DNA from: Gemmatimonadota bacterium
Lineage (GTDB): Bacteria; Gemmatimonadota; Gemmatimonadetes; Gemmatimonadales; Gemmatimonadaceae
Direction: 5' to 3'
Assembly: GCA_016871895.1 (NCBI GenBank)
Contig: VHBO01000010.1
Span: forward strand, 1-56,647
Length of the DNA: 56,647 bases
The notes under the pieces are model-generated. The model saw only the letters and a program-made list of their open reading frames with translations, made no database searches and had not been told where the DNA came from. The stretch's first letter is position 1, and each line of letters starts with the position of its first letter. The translations under genes were made by a program, and so were the position numbers. Shown one piece after another: positions 1 to 8,346 of the stretch.

Positions 1-54
1 GGCGACGAGGGGGAGGAGGAGGGTGAGAGCGAGAGCGAGGCGGCGGAGGGGCAT
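1..54 (-). CDS. N-terminus of a secreted or lipoprotein-type protein (partial)
   Basis: Read on the minus strand, an ATG at 54-52 opens a frame that runs off the window edge and encodes MPLRRLALALTLLLPLVA. Two arginines followed by an unbroken Leu/Ala/Val stretch is the n- and h-region of a signal peptide, so this is probably the start of an exported protein. No clear Shine-Dalgarno sequence precedes it and only 18 codons are visible, so nothing can be said about function. It would be transcribed away from the transporter at 201. Confidence 0.5.
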   Translation of the reverse strand, partial: MPLRRLALALTLLLPLVA

Positions 55-74
55 GGGGGGTCGGTCGCAGGGAC

Positions 75-187
75 CAGGTATCAGGTGTCAGGTATGAGGT
101 ATCAGGTGTGAGGGACCCGCGTCGAATCCTAATGCACGGTGTCCTGACCCCTGACCCCTGACCCCTGAACCCTGACCCCTCCTACCT
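75..187. repeat. Heptameric tandem repeat array in two orientations
   Basis: Positions 75-116 hold six 7-bp units of the form CAGGTRT (some degenerate). Positions 140-187 hold units of the form TGACCCC, which in the opposite orientation read like the first set (GTCAGGT against GTCAGGG). The period is exactly 7 bp throughout. The array fills the gap between the divergent genes at 54 and 201. Similar arrays occur at 2603-2694, 3581-3636, 16447-16520 and 18741-18766. Confidence 0.85.
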
Positions 188-200
188 GTAGTTTCTCGGT

Positions 201-1535
201 ATGTCCCCCCCCGACCGCGGCCGTCTGCGCGCCATCATCGGCGGTTCCGTCGGGAACCTCGTCGAGTGGTACGACTGGTACACCTACTCCGCCTTCGCGC
301 TCTACTTCGCGGGGAGCTTCTTCCCGAAGGGCGATGCGACCGCGCAGCTCCTGAACACCGCCGCGGTCTTCGCGGTCGGGTTCTTCATGCGGCCGGTGGG
401 GAGTTGGCTCCTCGGGTGGTATGCCGACCGGCACGGCCGCCGCGCCGCGCTCACGCGCTCCGTCTGGTTGATGTGTGCGGGGTCGCTCCTCATCGCGGTC
501 ACGCCGTCGTATGCGACCATCGGGGTCGCGGCTCCCATCCTCCTCGTGGTCGCGCGGCTCCTGCAGGGGCTCAGTGTCGGTGGGGAGTATGGCGCGAGCG
601 CGACCTATCTGAGCGAACGCGCCGGCCGCGCGCGGCGCGGCTACTACACGAGCTTCCAGTACGTCACGCTGATCCTCGGTCAACTCCTCGCGCTCACGGT
701 CCTCCTCGTGTTGCAGCGCGTGCTCCCGGAGGCGTCGCTCGTCGCCTGGGGATGGCGGATCCCCTTCGTCCTTGGCGCGTGCGCCGCGATTGTCGCCGTC
801 TGGATGCGGCACGCATTGGATGAGACCGAGAGCTTCACGCGCGCGCAGGCCGCGGCGGAGGCGGCCCGCGTCGCCGCGCAGGCACCGAACGGCGCAATCG
901 CGTCGGCGGCGGTCGCGGTCCCCGTACGCGGTCTCCGGGGACTCGCCCGACACCGCCGCGCCGCGTGGACGGTGTTTGGCCTCACCGCCGGCGGTGCCCT
1001 CGCCTTCTACGTCTGCACCACCTACGCACAGAAGTTCCTCGTCAACACGACCGGGCTCTCGAAGGCGGTCGCGTCGCAGGTGAACGCGATCACCCTCGTC
1101 GGCTTCATGCTGTTGCAACCCCTCGTCGGCGCGCTCTCCGATCGCATCGGGCGCCGACCGATCCTCCTTACCTTCGGCGTGCTCGGCACCCTCGGCACGG
1201 TGCCCCTCCTCACCGCGCTCGAGACGGCGACGCCACTACGCGCGGTACTCCTCCTCGCGGCCGCACTCACTGTGGTGACCTGCTACACGTCGATCAACGC
1301 CGTGGTGAAGGCGGAGCTCTTTCCGACCGAGGTGCGCGCGCTCGGGGTCGCGTTGCCGTATTCGCTCGCCGTCTCGCTCTTCGGTGGCACCGCGGAGTAC
1401 ATCGCCCTCTGGCTCAAAGGGCTCGGGCACGAGCGGTGGTTCTACTGGTACGCCACCGTGGTGATCGCGGCCTCGTTGGTGGTGTACTGGCGGATGCCGG
1501 ATACGCGAGCGGCGTCGCTCATCGAGGAGGATTGA
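201..1535 (+). CDS. MFS transporter, metabolite:H+ symporter (MHS) family
   Basis: The 444-residue protein is a 12-helix major facilitator of the MHS subfamily, which imports dicarboxylates, 2-oxoglutarate, proline/betaine or shikimate by proton symport across the inner membrane. Features seen are the N-terminal GNLVEWYDWYTYSAFALYF helix typical of MHS proteins, the loop motif with DRHGRR near residues 76-81, RRGYYTSFQ near 145 and a second DRIGRR loop near 315. A long cytoplasmic loop around residues 205-250 separates the two halves. The substrate cannot be told from sequence. The start ATG at 201 lacks a strong ribosome site and follows a repeat array. The gene converges on the broken cysteine synthase and overlaps its end by about 17 bp. 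Confidence 0.85.
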   Translation: MSPPDRGRLRAIIGGSVGNLVEWYDWYTYSAFALYFAGSFFPKGDATAQLLNTAAVFAVGFFMRPVGSWLLGWYADRHGRRAALTRSVWLMCAGSLLIAVTPSYATIGVAAPILLVVARLLQGLSVGGEYGASATYLSERAGRARRGYYTSFQYVTLILGQLLALTVLLVLQRVLPEASLVAWGWRIPFVLGACAAIVAVWMRHALDETESFTRAQAAAEAARVAAQAPNGAIASAAVAVPVRGLRGLARHRRAAWTVFGLTAGGALAFYVCTTYAQKFLVNTTGLSKAVASQVNAITLVGFMLLQPLVGALSDRIGRRPILLTFGVLGTLGTVPLLTALETATPLRAVLLLAAALTVVTCYTSINAVVKAELFPTEVRALGVALPYSLAVSLFGGTAEYIALWLKGLGHERWFYWYATVVIAASLVVYWRMPDTRAASLIEED

Positions 1536-2511
1536 GCGGCGAGCGCCCGCCGCGCCGCTCCAGCTGCTTCGCCATCTCGAAGATCCCGGTGGGATGACTC
1601 GCGGGATCCTGCGGATCGACGCAGGTCAGGCAGGAGCGGTTGATCGCCCGAAACCCCACGAAGCTCGTGCGCGGGGTGAGGTAGCCGTCGCGCGCCGGCA
1701 TCTCGCGCAGCAATGGCCCGTCGAGATACGTGCGATTCGAATCGCAGAGCACCATCGTGACGACCGCGCCGTCGCCGAGCGTCTCGTGCAGCCGGAACGC
1801 CGCGACGAGATTCGCGCCGCTTGAGATGCCGACCCCGAGTCCGAGCTCCCGCGCGAGCTTCTGCGCCATCAGGATCGCGTCGCCCACGGCGACTGCGATC
1901 GGGCCGTCGCTGCCCTGGAGCTCGCGCCGTCACGTCTGCCCGACGCCGCGCACCGTGCCACCGGTACCGACTCCCGCGACGAACGCGTCGGGGATGACGT
2001 GCTGGCCGAGGAGTTGGAGCCAGAGCTCGCGCGCGGTAGTCTGTCGATGGGCGTCCGCCTGTTCGTCGGGGGTGAGGCGGTCGAGGCGATACGCGCCGGG
2101 CGCGGCGCGCGCGAGCTCCTCGACGAGCGTGGGGAGGAGCGCGCGCGGCGCGAGGTGCAGCTCGGCGTCGTACGCACGCGCGAGCATCGTGTGTTCGGGA
2201 CGGGCATCGTCGGGCATCACGAGCTGCACGCGCCGGCCGATGGCGCTCCCCACCGCGCTGAGGCTGACCCCCGCGTGCCCCTCGGCCGCGACGACGAGCC
2301 GCGTCGCTTCGTCGAGCACGCCGTCCTCGAGCCCGCGGCGCACCGCCTCCACCGCGGCGCGGTCCTTGATGCTTCCCGTGAGGTTGAGGTGCTCGGCTTT
2401 CGCGTGGAGGACGAACGGCGCACCGCCGTCACGTCGGCACTCGATGGCGAGGAGGGGGGTGCCGCCGACGAGACGGCGGACGGATCGCAGGCGATCCGTG
2501 ACGGGGACCAT
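1519..2511 (-). pseudogene. Cysteine synthase-family PLP enzyme, interrupted
   Basis: Two open stretches in the same reading frame (2511-1930 and 1887-1519) make up one cysteine synthase/cystathionine beta-synthase fold protein. The N-terminal part carries the PLP lysine in LTGSIKDR (about residue 49) and the phosphate loop GVGTGGT. The C-terminal part carries the GISSGAN loop. A TGA at 1932-1930 falls just after the phosphate loop. Between the GVG of that loop and GISSGA only about 36 residues remain, where CysK-type enzymes have about 80, so roughly 45 residues also appear to be missing. An in-frame internal deletion with a stop at its junction fits best. A sequencing or assembly error is possible but would not restore the missing length. 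Confidence 0.7.
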
Positions 2512-2602
2512 ACGGGACGACTCCGAGGGTGGGGCGGGGAAATACCGCCACCGCGCATCGGCGCCGATATCAGGCGCGAGGAGGGTCGGGGGTAGGGGAA
2601 AA

Positions 2603-2694
2603 CAGGTCTCAGGTCTCAGGTATCAGGTACCTGTCACCTGACCCCTGCCCCCTGTCACTTGACCCCTGACCCCTGTCACCTGACCCCTGGCCCC
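2603..2694. repeat. Heptameric tandem repeat array with central palindrome
   Basis: Four CAGGTNN units (2603-2630) are followed by about nine TGACCCC-like units (2632-2694), all with a 7-bp period. The switch of orientation is the palindrome CAGGTACCTG at 2624-2633. The right end of the array supplies the last codons and stop of the endonuclease-like gene that ends at 2676, so the repeat has probably grown into or replaced the native 3' end. Confidence 0.85.
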
Positions 2695-3530
2695 TGCAAC
2701 TCCGCCACCACCGGCCGATGGTCCGATGCCAGCGGCTCGGTGAGCACCCGGGCGCCGAGGGGGCGCCAGCGGCCGCGCGGGGCCGCGAAGATGAAGTCGA
2801 TCTCCTTCACGGGGTCCGTCGACGAGAAGGTGAAACGGTCCGTCGCCGGCTTTGCCATCTCCGTCGCGCGCGCGTGGAAGAGCGCGAGGGTGCGCGACCC
2901 GGGTTCGTCGTTGAAGTCGCCGAGCAGCAGATACGGATGCGACAGTGTGTCGAGGACCTGGGCGAGCGCCGTCGCCTGCGCGAAGCGGAACCCGTCGTCA
3001 TCGACCCAGTCGAAGTGGACGTTCACGACGACGACGGTATCGCCGGGGGCGGGGACGATCGTCGCGGCGAGCGCGACGCGCGGCTCGTTCCCCTCGGGGA
3101 GACGGATCGGCGTCGCGCGCACGATCGGGTGCCGCGAGAGGATCGCGAGGCCATACTCGCCTCCCTGATACGGCATGAAGGCCCCAAACGCGTGCGCCAT
3201 CCCGAGCGCTCGGCCGAGGGACGCGGCCTCGTCGACCCCGCCGCTGCGCCGCACGACCCGGTCGACCTCCTGTAGTCCGACGATGTCGGGGGTGAGGGGG
3301 CGCAGGACCGCCGCGGTGCGATCGAGGTCGACGCGCTCATCCGTCCCACGCCCGTGGCGGATGTTGTAGCTGACGACGCGCCAGGTGGCGGGCGGTGGTG
3401 CGGGGGCGGCCGCCGACGCGGGCGTGGCGTCTCGACGTAGCGTCGCACCGACGCAACCGACGAGCCCGAGCAGGTACGTGGTCGCCGGCAGCAGCACGAC
3501 GATCATCAGGGCGGTTGGACGATGTCGCAT
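2676..3530 (-). CDS. Secreted endonuclease/exonuclease/phosphatase family protein
   Basis: This protein belongs to the Mg-dependent EEP fold (DNase I, AP endonuclease, sphingomyelinase, inositol phosphatase). I place the start at the ATG at 3530-3528 (MRHRPTALM), giving 284 residues. The open frame reaches back to 3650, but the extra codons are translated heptamer repeat. After a hydrophobic N-terminus with a Cys at a lipobox-like position (LVGCVG) come the fold's signatures: YNIRHGRG, GLQEVDR (catalytic Glu), NVHFDW, LLGDFND and the C-terminal SDHRPVVA. It is likely an exported or lipid-anchored phosphodiesterase; whether it acts on DNA, lipid or sugar phosphates cannot be told. The last residues and the stop come from the adjacent repeat array. 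Confidence 0.8.
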   Translation of the reverse strand: MRHRPTALMIVVLLPATTYLLGLVGCVGATLRRDATPASAAAPAPPPATWRVVSYNIRHGRGTDERVDLDRTAAVLRPLTPDIVGLQEVDRVVRRSGGVDEAASLGRALGMAHAFGAFMPYQGGEYGLAILSRHPIVRATPIRLPEGNEPRVALAATIVPAPGDTVVVVNVHFDWVDDDGFRFAQATALAQVLDTLSHPYLLLGDFNDEPGSRTLALFHARATEMAKPATDRFTFSSTDPVKEIDFIFAAPRGRWRPLGARVLTEPLASDHRPVVAELQGPGVR

Positions 3531-3580
3531 CCGGCAACGATAGCACCCGCCGCCGAACGTCGCGTTGCACCCTGACGACC

Positions 3581-3636
3581 TGATCCCTGACCCCTGATCC
3601 CTGACCCCTGACCCCTGATCCCTGACCCCTGTCCTT
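3581..3636. repeat. Heptameric tandem repeat (TGAYCCC)
   Basis: Eight consecutive 7-bp units alternate TGATCCC and TGACCCC, ending in TGTCCTT. They lie between the divergent starts of the endonuclease-like gene (3530) and the PLP decarboxylase (3673). Read as protein on the minus strand they give a repeated seven-residue pattern, which is why the open frame there extends past the real start. Confidence 0.85.
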
Positions 3637-3672
3637 GTATCGTTCCCCATCGCCTCCCGCCCCCGCCCTCAC

Positions 3673-5163
3673 GTGACCGACCTCCTCCCGCCCGACGATC
3701 TCGCCGCCCTCGACTTCCCGCCCGACGTGATGCGGGCGCTGGGGCACACCGTCGTCGACCGTGCCGTCGGGCATCTCGCCGGTATCCCGACGATGCCGAG
3801 CCGCGGAGACGTCGCAGCCGATGCGCTCTGCCGCGCGCTGCGCGCGGAGGCGCCGGAGACGGGGCGGGCGCTCGAACCCCTCCTCGACGAGCTCTTCGAC
3901 CGCTGCATCCCGCCCTCGTTCACCACGATCGGCGCGGGGTACCTCGCCTACATCCCCGGCGGCGGTATCTACCCCGCCGCGCTCGCCGACTTTATCGCCG
4001 ACACGACCAACCGCTTCACCGGGATCTGGCAGGCGGCGCCGGCCCTCGTGCAGCTCGAAGCCAACGTCCTCGAGTGGCTCCGCGCGTGGATGGGGTTTCC
4101 CGAGACGGCGCGCGGCGTGTTCACGACCGGCGGTTCGATGGCGACCTTCAACGCCATCGCCGCCGCCCGTGAACGGCACCTCGGTCCCGATATCCGGCGT
4201 GGGACGCTCTATGTCTCGACTCAGGCACATCACTGCGTCCAGAAGGCAGCGAAACTCGCGGGTATCGCCGCCGACCGCGTGCGCGAGATCCCGGTCGATA
4301 CCGCCTATCGGATGCGCCTCGACGCCCTCACCGAGGCGATCGCCGCCGACCGCGCCGCGGGGCTGACGCCGTTCTTCATCTGCTCGACGGCGGGCACGAC
4401 GAACACCGGCGCGGTCGACCCGCTCGACGCGATCGCCGACCTCGCCGCGCGCGAGGGATGCTGGCATCACGTCGACGGCGCGTACGGCGCCTGCTTCCAT
4501 CTCGTCCCCGAGCTCCGTCCGCTGCTCGCCGGTCTCTCGCGCGCCGACTCGCTCACCCTCGACCCGCACAAGGGACTCTTCCTGCCGTACGGCACCGGGG
4601 CGCTCCTCGTCCGCGACGGCGAGGCGCTCCGCGTGCTGCACGCCTCGACCGCCGGCTATCTCCCGCCGAATCAGGGGGAGTTCTACGACCCGGCGCAGTA
4701 TGGGCCCGATCTATCCCGCGATTTCCCCGGGCTCCGTCTCTGGCTGACCTTCCAGCTCGTCGGCGTCGCGCGCTACCGCGCGGCACTCGCCGAGAAGCGC
4801 GCGCTCGCGGTCGAGGCGACGGCACGACTCTCGGCGGTACCGGGCCTCGTGCTCGATGCGCCGCCGCAACTCTCCCTCCTCGCGTTTCACCTCGAGGGGC
4901 CGGGCCTCACGACGCGCGAGGCGGAGGACCGCGCGACGGCGGCGCTCGTCGAGCGCGTCACCGCTCGCGGCGATGTGATGCTCTCCGGTTGCGTCGCGGA
5001 GGGACGCTATCTCGCCCGCCTCTGCGTGCTGAGCTTCCGCACGCGTCGGCGCGAGATGGAGGTCGCGGTCGCGCAGCTGACGGCGGAGGCGGCGACGCTC
5101 CTCGCTGAGGCGCGCGCGGCCCACGACGCCACCGTTGGACGCGCCGCCGGGCACCCCACGTGA
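3673..5163 (+). CDS. Group II pyridoxal-phosphate decarboxylase (aromatic amino acid decarboxylase-like)
   Basis: This 496-residue fold-type I PLP enzyme belongs to the group II decarboxylases (aromatic-L-amino-acid, tyrosine, glutamate and diaminobutyrate decarboxylases). The PLP lysine is K300 in TLDPHKGLF, the PLP-ring aspartate is D268 in HVDGAYG, and the stacking histidine lies in STQAHHC (186-187). FTTGGSMATFN (150-160) forms the phosphate cup. Length is normal. The stop overlaps the GTG start of the following exporter by 4 bp (GTGA), so the pair is probably co-translated. That suggests the amine product, or something derived from it, is exported. The substrate cannot be fixed from sequence. 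Confidence 0.85.
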   Translation: MTDLLPPDDLAALDFPPDVMRALGHTVVDRAVGHLAGIPTMPSRGDVAADALCRALRAEAPETGRALEPLLDELFDRCIPPSFTTIGAGYLAYIPGGGIYPAALADFIADTTNRFTGIWQAAPALVQLEANVLEWLRAWMGFPETARGVFTTGGSMATFNAIAAARERHLGPDIRRGTLYVSTQAHHCVQKAAKLAGIAADRVREIPVDTAYRMRLDALTEAIAADRAAGLTPFFICSTAGTTNTGAVDPLDAIADLAAREGCWHHVDGAYGACFHLVPELRPLLAGLSRADSLTLDPHKGLFLPYGTGALLVRDGEALRVLHASTAGYLPPNQGEFYDPAQYGPDLSRDFPGLRLWLTFQLVGVARYRAALAEKRALAVEATARLSAVPGLVLDAPPQLSLLAFHLEGPGLTTREAEDRATAALVERVTARGDVMLSGCVAEGRYLARLCVLSFRTRRREMEVAVAQLTAEAATLLAEARAAHDATVGRAAGHPT

Positions 5164-6440
5164 GCGAGACCGCCCCGGTCCGTCCCGATCCCTACGCGGC
5201 GCTGCGGCACCCGAAGTTCAAGCGCTACATCCTCTGCCTCTTCGCCCTCACCCTCGGGATCCAGATCCAGGGCACGGTGGTCGGGTGGCAGATGTACGAC
5301 CTCACGCACGACCCGCTCGCGCTGGGATTGATCGGCCTCGCCGAGGCGCTCCCGGCACTCGCGACGGCGCTCTACGCGGGCCACGTGGCGGACCAGCACG
5401 ACCGACGGCGCATCACGCTCATCGCCCTCGCCGTGCTCGTCGCCTGCAGCCTCGCCCTCTGGGCGCTCGCGGGTCCGCTCGCGCTCGGCGTTCCCCTCGC
5501 CACGCCCGCGCGCGTGCGCGCGATCTACGGGGTGATCATCGTGAGTGGCGTCGCCCGTGCCTTCCTCCAGCCGGCGCGGCAGGCGCTCTCGGCGGAACTC
5601 GTCCCGCGGGCGCTCTTCAAGAACGCGATCACCTGGCGCAGCGGCTCCTGGCAGCTCGCTGCGGTGCTCGGCCCCGCCCTCGGCGGGCTCCTCTACGCCC
5701 TCGGCGGGACGACCCTCGCCTACGCGGTGGATGCGGCGCTGATGGTCTTCGCGGCGGGCGTGATGCTCTCCATCCGGCATCGCTCGCCCGCGCGCGAGCG
5801 GTCGCAGGAGCCGGTGTGGCGCTCGGTCGTCGGCGGGGTCCGCTTCGTGGCCGGCGAGCCCGTGATCCTCGGGGCGCTCACCCTCGATCTCTTCTCCGTC
5901 TTCTTCGGCGGCGCTGTCGCGCTCCTGCCGATCTTCGCCGCCGAGATCCTGCACGTCGGCCCGATCGGGCTCGGCCTACTCCGCGCCGCCCCCGCCGTCG
6001 GCGCGGTCACGATGGGGCTCCTCCTCGCCCGGCATCACGACTTCGAGCGGACCGGACACGTCCTGCTCTGGTCGGTCGCGGGCTTCGGGGCCTGTATGAT
6101 CGGCTTCGGCCTCTCGACGAGCGTCTGGCTCTCCCTCGCCCTCCTCTTCGCCTCGGGGCTGCTCGATATGATCAGCGTCGTGATCCGCAGCACCCTGCTG
6201 CAGTCGCGCACGCCGGAGGCGCTCCTCGGGCGCGTCTCCTCGGTGAACCAGCTCTTCGTCGGCTCCTCGAATGAGATCGGGATGTTCGAGAGTGGGGTCA
6301 CCGCGCGGTGGTTCGGGACGGCGCCGAGCGTGGTGATCGGCGGGGTGGCGACGCTCGGTGTGGTCGCGCTGACGGCGCTCTTCGTCCCCACGTTACGGAC
6401 GCTGCGGCGGTTGCATCCCGAGGAACGCCCCGGGATCTGA
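5160..6440 (+). CDS. MFS exporter (EntS-like)
   Basis: The 426-residue, 12-helix major facilitator most resembles the enterobactin exporter EntS and related drug or siderophore efflux proteins. The N-terminus (about residues 10-40) reads FKRYILCLFALTLGIQIQGT, and the cytoplasmic loop motif GHVADQHDRRR is near residues 74-84. GTG at 5160 is the start because it overlaps the decarboxylase stop by 4 bp. Its role is inferred to be export of a small molecule across the inner membrane, perhaps linked to the decarboxylase product. No other siderophore genes are seen nearby. Confidence 0.75.
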   Translation: MSETAPVRPDPYAALRHPKFKRYILCLFALTLGIQIQGTVVGWQMYDLTHDPLALGLIGLAEALPALATALYAGHVADQHDRRRITLIALAVLVACSLALWALAGPLALGVPLATPARVRAIYGVIIVSGVARAFLQPARQALSAELVPRALFKNAITWRSGSWQLAAVLGPALGGLLYALGGTTLAYAVDAALMVFAAGVMLSIRHRSPARERSQEPVWRSVVGGVRFVAGEPVILGALTLDLFSVFFGGAVALLPIFAAEILHVGPIGLGLLRAAPAVGAVTMGLLLARHHDFERTGHVLLWSVAGFGACMIGFGLSTSVWLSLALLFASGLLDMISVVIRSTLLQSRTPEALLGRVSSVNQLFVGSSNEIGMFESGVTARWFGTAPSVVIGGVATLGVVALTALFVPTLRTLRRLHPEERPGI

Positions 6441-6484
6441 CCTCGCGGGTACCATTCGTCAGACGCTGATTCCACCCCACCGCG

Positions 6485-7147
6485 ATGCCGCATCATCCGC
6501 TTCATCATCGACGCCTCGTCGTCCTCGTCGTCGTCCTCCTCGTCGTGCTCGGCGTGGGGCAGTCGGCGGTGCTCAGCGATGCCGTCCGCGAGTTGCTCGC
6601 CGTGGTCGAGCGGGTGGTCCGCTCCTACCCGCGCGCCGGGATGGCGGTCTTTCTCGTCTTCGCCGCCGTCTCGGCGATGCTCTCCTTCTTCTCGAGCACG
6701 CCGATCGTCCCCGTCGGGGTCTACGTGTGGGGCGCCGAGCGGACGATGCTGCTCCTCTGGATCGGTGGTGTGGTCGGCGGGGCGGGGGGCTATTGGCTCG
6801 CGCGGACCCTCGGGCGTCGTGTGGCGCTCCGGTTCCTCCCCCCTGAGCCCTTCCACCGCTACGAGACCTTCTTCGCGACGCGTGCGCAGTGGCGGAGCAT
6901 CCTTCTCTTCCGGCTCGCCTTACAGTCCGAACTTCCGAGCTACGTCCTCGGCGTACTCCGCTATCCGTTCGGGAAGTACCTGCCAATCATGGCGCTCGCC
7001 GAGCTCCCCTTTGTGGCCGTCGTGGTCTATCTCGGCGATGCGTTCGTCCGGGGGCGTAGTTCGGTCTTCGTGCTGACCCTCGCGGCGAGCCTCGGGCTCA
7101 CCGTCCTCGCCTTCCGGCGGCTGCAGCGGGAGATGCGCGCTGGGTGA
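6485..7147 (+). CDS. TVP38/TMEM64-type (VTT domain) membrane protein
   Basis: This 220-residue polytopic inner-membrane protein has the VTT/SNARE-associated domain shared by DedA and TMEM64 proteins. Visible features are an N-terminal membrane helix (about 10-30), a re-entrant segment rich in small residues with STPIVPVGVYVWGA (about 76-90), GGVVGGAGGYWLARTLGRR (97-115) and the FRLALQSELPSYVLG segment (about 145). Related proteins act in lipid scrambling and envelope homeostasis; a specific role here is unknown. It lies 44 bp after the exporter in the same direction. Confidence 0.75.
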   Translation: MPHHPLHHRRLVVLVVVLLVVLGVGQSAVLSDAVRELLAVVERVVRSYPRAGMAVFLVFAAVSAMLSFFSSTPIVPVGVYVWGAERTMLLLWIGGVVGGAGGYWLARTLGRRVALRFLPPEPFHRYETFFATRAQWRSILLFRLALQSELPSYVLGVLRYPFGKYLPIMALAELPFVAVVVYLGDAFVRGRSSVFVLTLAASLGLTVLAFRRLQREMRAG

Positions 7148-7209
7148 CCGCAACTGCGCCTCGCGCTTCGACTTGCGCGCGGTGAGGGGCGGCATTTGAA
7201 TCCACCCGA

Positions 7210-8346
7210 ATGGCTGCCCTGCCGATCCCGCTCGCGACCCCCGCGCCGCTGGTGTGGGTGCTGATCCCCACCGTCGCGACCGACGACCCGAACCTCGCCT
7301 GGTACAGCGACTACTCGCTCGCGCGCGAGGAGTACACGCGCGCCTTCGCGGCGCTCGGGATGGCGTGGCGCTGGCAGCCGGTGACGATGGGCGACGTCGA
7401 GACGGTGATCGGCGGCATCCGCCGCGCCTCGCGTGGTCACGCGCCGATCGCGCTCAATCTCTGCGATGGCGACGAGATCAACGGTTCGCCCGGCCTCTCG
7501 GTCATCCGCGCGCTGCGCGCACACGGGATCCCCTTCACCGGCGCCGATGAGACCTTCTACGACCTCACGACGTCGAAGATCGTGATGAAGCGCCTCTTCG
7601 AGGCAGCCGGCGTCCCGACGGCGCCGTGGGCCATCGTCCAGCGCGACGGACGTGGCACCGCGCGGCTCTTCGATGCAATCTCGCGTACACTGATCCTGAA
7701 GCCGGCGATCTCCGCCGGCAGCCTCGGCATCGGGATGAAGTCGGTCGTGCGCTCCCCGCAGGCGCTGCGGGCGCAGCTCAAGCGTCTGCACGACGGCTAC
7801 CGCGGCTGGGCGCTCGCCGAGGGGGGCGCCTTCGTCGAGAAGTTCGTCATCGGGCCCGAGTACACGACCTTCATCGTCGGGAGCGGCGAGGATTCAGCGG
7901 CCGCGCGGATCTATCCCCCCGTCGAGCGCCTCTTCAACGAGACGATCCCGGTGCGGGAGCGCTTCCTCTCATTCGATCGCCTCTGGGGGATCTACGAGGA
8001 CGAGCCCGAGATCGACGGCGGCGACGGCGAGCTCTGGCGCTACAAGCCGGTGCGCCGGAAGGCGCTGGCGCGTGAGATCGAGGCGATCAGCTGGGCGGCG
8101 TATGCGGCCGTCGGCGGGCGCGGCTACGGGCGCGTCGACCTGCGGCAGGACGCCCGCACGGGGAAGATCTATGTGCTCGAGGTGAACTCGCAGTGCGGGC
8201 TCTCCGAGGACGAGGTCCAGACCTCGATCGGCGCGATCCTCCGCTTCGCAAAGCTCCCCTTCTCGAGCGCGGTGGCGGCGATCCTCGCGCACGCCAACAT
8301 CCCGGACCGACGCCGCGGTCGGCGCGTCACCCGCGCGGCCGGATGA
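7210..8346 (+). CDS. ATP-grasp ligase, D-alanine-D-alanine ligase-like
   Basis: This 378-residue protein has the ATP-grasp layout of the D-Ala-D-Ala ligase family. An N-terminal substrate domain contains NLCDGDEINGSP (about 85) and GIPFTGADETFYDLTTSK (about 107-124). The central ATP-binding part has LILKPAISAGSLGIGMKS (160-177), and the C-terminal Mg-binding segment reads GYGRVDLRQD...VLEVNSQCG (about 308-335). A cell-wall role is doubtful because the next gene is a second diverged ATP-grasp, overlapped by 4 bp (ATGA), and a Ddl is normally single and beside mur genes. An amide- or peptide-forming ligase of unknown substrate is more likely. Confidence 0.75.
   Translation: MAALPIPLATPAPLVWVLIPTVATDDPNLAWYSDYSLAREEYTRAFAALGMAWRWQPVTMGDVETVIGGIRRASRGHAPIALNLCDGDEINGSPGLSVIRALRAHGIPFTGADETFYDLTTSKIVMKRLFEAAGVPTAPWAIVQRDGRGTARLFDAISRTLILKPAISAGSLGIGMKSVVRSPQALRAQLKRLHDGYRGWALAEGGAFVEKFVIGPEYTTFIVGSGEDSAAARIYPPVERLFNETIPVRERFLSFDRLWGIYEDEPEIDGGDGELWRYKPVRRKALAREIEAISWAAYAAVGGRGYGRVDLRQDARTGKIYVLEVNSQCGLSEDEVQTSIGAILRFAKLPFSSAVAAILAHANIPDRRRGRRVTRAAG

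Noticed and set aside
75-187. CRISPR array
   Set aside because: The repeats are 7 bp with no spacers; this is a simple tandem repeat.
129-1118. Long minus-strand frame opposite the MHS transporter
   Set aside because: It is Arg/Glu/Asp-rich without recognisable domains, which is the usual antisense shadow of a GC-rich gene.
2676-3650. Longer N-terminus for the endonuclease-like protein
   Set aside because: The extra 40 codons are translated heptamer repeat and precede a clear start with a hydrophobic segment at 3530.
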